NCBI GenBank assembly: GCA_021201335.1
Contig: JAJQFD010000010.1
Coordinates: forward strand, 1-64,000
Origin: Bacteroides sp.
Lineage (GTDB): Bacteria; Bacteroidota; Bacteroidia; Bacteroidales; Bacteroidaceae
DNA length: 64,000 bases
Direction of reading: 5' to 3'
Made by a program: the position numbers and the translations under genes. Numbering within the stretch: position 1 is the first letter of the stretch; each line of letters opens with the position of its first letter. The notes beneath the pieces were generated by a model. The model did no database searches, was not told where the DNA came from, and saw only the letters and a program-made list of their open reading frames with translations. Positions 62,106-64,000 of this stretch are shown here, in pieces.

Positions 62106-64000
62106 TCATTCTATCCTCACTGTTTTCATACTTTCATTACCATAAAAAGTAGGAAAATACATCAACTCCGCTTTGGCAGGATTCAAAGAATAACGTCCTG
62201 TGAACCTGGGAATCAGTTCAATGGTAAACAGATGTACTCCTTCCGTGAGCTTATTACTGAATATCACGACTTTCTCTTTGAAGTGCTCCCTGTGAACCTC
62301 TTTCCAGTAATTCCCCCTGCTTTTCGAGTCATAAGAACAACCAGCCGGAATAGGTACTTCAATCTGTACATACTCAGCATCGGCATTTACCGTAACAGAG
62401 ACTTCGAGTTTGGCCACTTTTCCGGCAGTAAAATACGATACTGTATCGTTGCTTTCCGTAAAAACAGACTTCACAACGAATCCTTTTCCAACCTCGGGTT
62501 CAGGTTTGCGATTCCAGTTTTGTTGATAAACTGTAGTGAATAAGGGTGCCGTTCCCTGTTTTTTAATCTGTAAAGCCGATTGTGAATCCAACTGACTGGT
62601 ATACGGAAACTTCGTTACTTTCTTGCCATTTACAATCATGATTGTTTCAGCATACGCCTGACCATCCTTTAACATATCGGGCATAATCGTTTCGATGATG
62701 CGTGATGACTGATAGGTATTTTGCCAGAAACCACCGTGTCGGTTCTCAAAGAAATAGTTTCTCACTTTCATCAGTTCATCTTCGTAACCACCTATTTCCC
62801 TTAAGATATTGTATGCAATGAGGGTATTATCAATATTGGTTCCGTATGGCCGCCTGAAACTTCTATATAAAGGATTGACTTCTTTCTGATCTCCCCAGTA
62901 GAGAGAACCCAGCATGGTTTTCTTCGCATAATGCATCAGTGAATCCCTGTTTATTTCATCTTTCAACCCAATTACCGCCATTGCGTGCATGGTTTTTAGT
63001 TTATCAGTCAAGGTATTGTTTTCCAATCGCTTATCAATTCCACGGAAATAAGACTGATAATCAATCGGGGCATTCATGCGTTTCAGGTTAATAAGGCGTT
63101 CCAATAATTCTTCTTTCGCTTGTGACGCTTTCCCGGGAACAGCCGAAGTCAGACTGGCTAGTGTGCTTTTCAATTCCTGCTCCATCGAATAAGACAAGTT
63201 AGGTATATCCATCCGTATGTCATAACCGGCTTCTTGAGCATCCAGCAAAGCACTAACAACATGACGGGATATCCAAACCTCTGTATTGCCAACGTTCCAC
63301 CAACCCCATAAACCCTGGGCATTCCTGTTTTTTGCTAGGTGGTTTATTAGGTTATTTATCTTTCCGTCTTCTTTAAACTCCATCTCAAATAGCTTCGCTA
63401 TTCGCTTCTTCGAGAGTAAAACTTTTATTTTCGATGCCACTTGTTCATTACACATATATGGATAGCGATCGACCTTTTCTATTTCGCGAAGGAAAAGGTC
63501 AAGGCTGGATGTTTCGGCATGAATTGTGATAGTTCCCATATCCGGTTTTACTGTGAAAAGATGAGTGGCAGAGTCGTTGATCACTTTAAATTCTCCATAC
63601 GTTTGTAGCATACCTTGCTCTAAAACGGGGAAGGATCGCTGCTCACCATCAAAATAACCATTTGCCATTTGCAGGGAATAAGCAAGAGTAAGACTATCAC
63701 TTTTATCTACCTTTACAGGGATGTAGTCGACATGAGAGGTTGATACTTCCAGATCGTCTTGCTGCACCTGATCAGTTTCGATCTTCCGGGTGACGGAAAC
63801 ACTATCACCATAATGATTGCTGATTCTTCCTACGGCATTGAGACTATCTCCCCGAATGGCAAAGCGTGGAGTTGAGAGCCGTGCGGTTAGTGCTTTGAAA
63901 GAACGAATCGTCATCTGTTTTTTGTCGGACTGTTTTTTATTCCCGATAGCAATAAAATAAGCATTCCAACTGGTAATGTCATCCGGATAAGTAACCTGGA
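62106..64000 (-). CDS. Alpha-2-macroglobulin family protein (3' part)
   Basis: Open to the window edge; the internal Met at 63914 is not the start, because the frame continues upstream as VTYPDDITSWNAYFIAIGNKK, a macroglobulin-domain strand. YPYMCNEQ (near 63440-63465) is the thioester-type CxEQ motif, followed by the alpha/alpha toroid (WGWWNVGNTEVWISRHVVSALLDAQEAG) and the C-terminal receptor-like domain (VEVPIPAGCSYDSKSR region). Bacterial members trap proteases in the periplasm. At least 630 residues are visible; the N-terminal domains lie outside. Confidence 0.88.
   Translation of the reverse strand, partial: QVTYPDDITSWNAYFIAIGNKKQSDKKQMTIRSFKALTARLSTPRFAIRGDSLNAVGRISNHYGDSVSVTRKIETDQVQQDDLEVSTSHVDYIPVKVDKSDSLTLAYSLQMANGYFDGEQRSFPVLEQGMLQTYGEFKVINDSATHLFTVKPDMGTITIHAETSSLDLFLREIEKVDRYPYMCNEQVASKIKVLLSKKRIAKLFEMEFKEDGKINNLINHLAKNRNAQGLWGWWNVGNTEVWISRHVVSALLDAQEAGYDIRMDIPNLSYSMEQELKSTLASLTSAVPGKASQAKEELLERLINLKRMNAPIDYQSYFRGIDKRLENNTLTDKLKTMHAMAVIGLKDEINRDSLMHYAKKTMLGSLYWGDQKEVNPLYRSFRRPYGTNIDNTLIAYNILREIGGYEDELMKVRNYFFENRHGGFWQNTYQSSRIIETIMPDMLKDGQAYAETIMIVNGKKVTKFPYTSQLDSQSALQIKKQGTAPLFTTVYQQNWNRKPEPEVGKGFVVKSVFTESNDTVSYFTAGKVAKLEVSVTVNADAEYVQIEVPIPAGCSYDSKSRGNYWKEVHREHFKEKVVIFSNKLTEGVHLFTIELIPRFTGRYSLNPAKAELMYFPTFYGNESMKTVRIE

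Overview
The window reads as a Bacteroidales chromosome of Bacteroides/Parabacteroides type. This rests on SusC/SusD pairs, lipoproteins with a Cys at the end of the signal peptide, repeated matches to the Bacteroidetes -7 promoter element TAnnTTTG, near absence of purine-rich ribosome-binding sites, and rpsF-rpsR-rplI, mgsA and mtaB of the usual Bacteroidales kind. The species cannot be fixed from the sequence.

Layout. (1) About 0.7-8.0 kb is an AT-rich accessory block: an S24-type repressor with two operator-like sites, a DUF2693-like protein, a replication-initiation-like protein, a broken DnaC-like ATPase, an HU-like protein, a DUF4248-like protein, a coiled-coil protein, and a trypsin-like protease paired with a small membrane protein. 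It looks like the remains of a phage or integrative element; no integrase is visible. (2) 8.1-16.8 kb is mostly housekeeping: mgsA, a GT2, mtaB, an acyl-CoA ligase with a structured leader, a putative regulator beside a decayed surface-protein gene, rpsF-rpsR-rplI, and a MarR regulator. (3) 16.8-46.2 kb is a polysaccharide utilisation locus for acetylated galacto(gluco)mannan. It holds two esterases, GH5 cellulase-like and GH5_7 mannanase-like enzymes, GH27, SusC/SusD, surface glycan-binding lipoproteins, two GH26, a GH2, GH3, a GH130 mannosylglucose phosphorylase, a GPH symporter and a mannobiose/cellobiose 2-epimerase, with an AraC-type regulator. (4) 46.3-52.8 kb carries an EFR1-like ferredoxin, an HxlR regulator, and an unusual five-gene set: ATP-grasp-like protein, radical SAM protein, GT2, DegT-family aminotransferase and a WbqC-family protein. 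(5) 53.2-64 kb has an AgcS-type Na+/amino-acid symporter, a TPR protein, a second GH2, a UPF0316 membrane protein, GH43, small membrane proteins and the 3' part of an alpha-2-macroglobulin gene.

How the mannan genes fit together (family knowledge plus inference). Surface lipoproteins bind and cut mannan, SusCD imports oligosaccharides, esterases and GH27 strip side groups, and GH26/GH5/GH3/GH2 shorten chains. The epimerase turns mannobiose into mannosyl-glucose, and GH130 phosphorolyses it to mannose-1-phosphate and glucose.

Two features stand out beyond gene content. First, there are several families of repeats: two opposite-facing arrays of four 22-bp units around the mannan genes, two arrays of three AAGCTT-centred units also with a 22-bp period, and two composite palindromic elements. 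Second, many genes are interrupted. Six lesions lie in runs of 7-9 identical bases, which suggests sequencing indels or contingency tracts, while two are nonsense codons.
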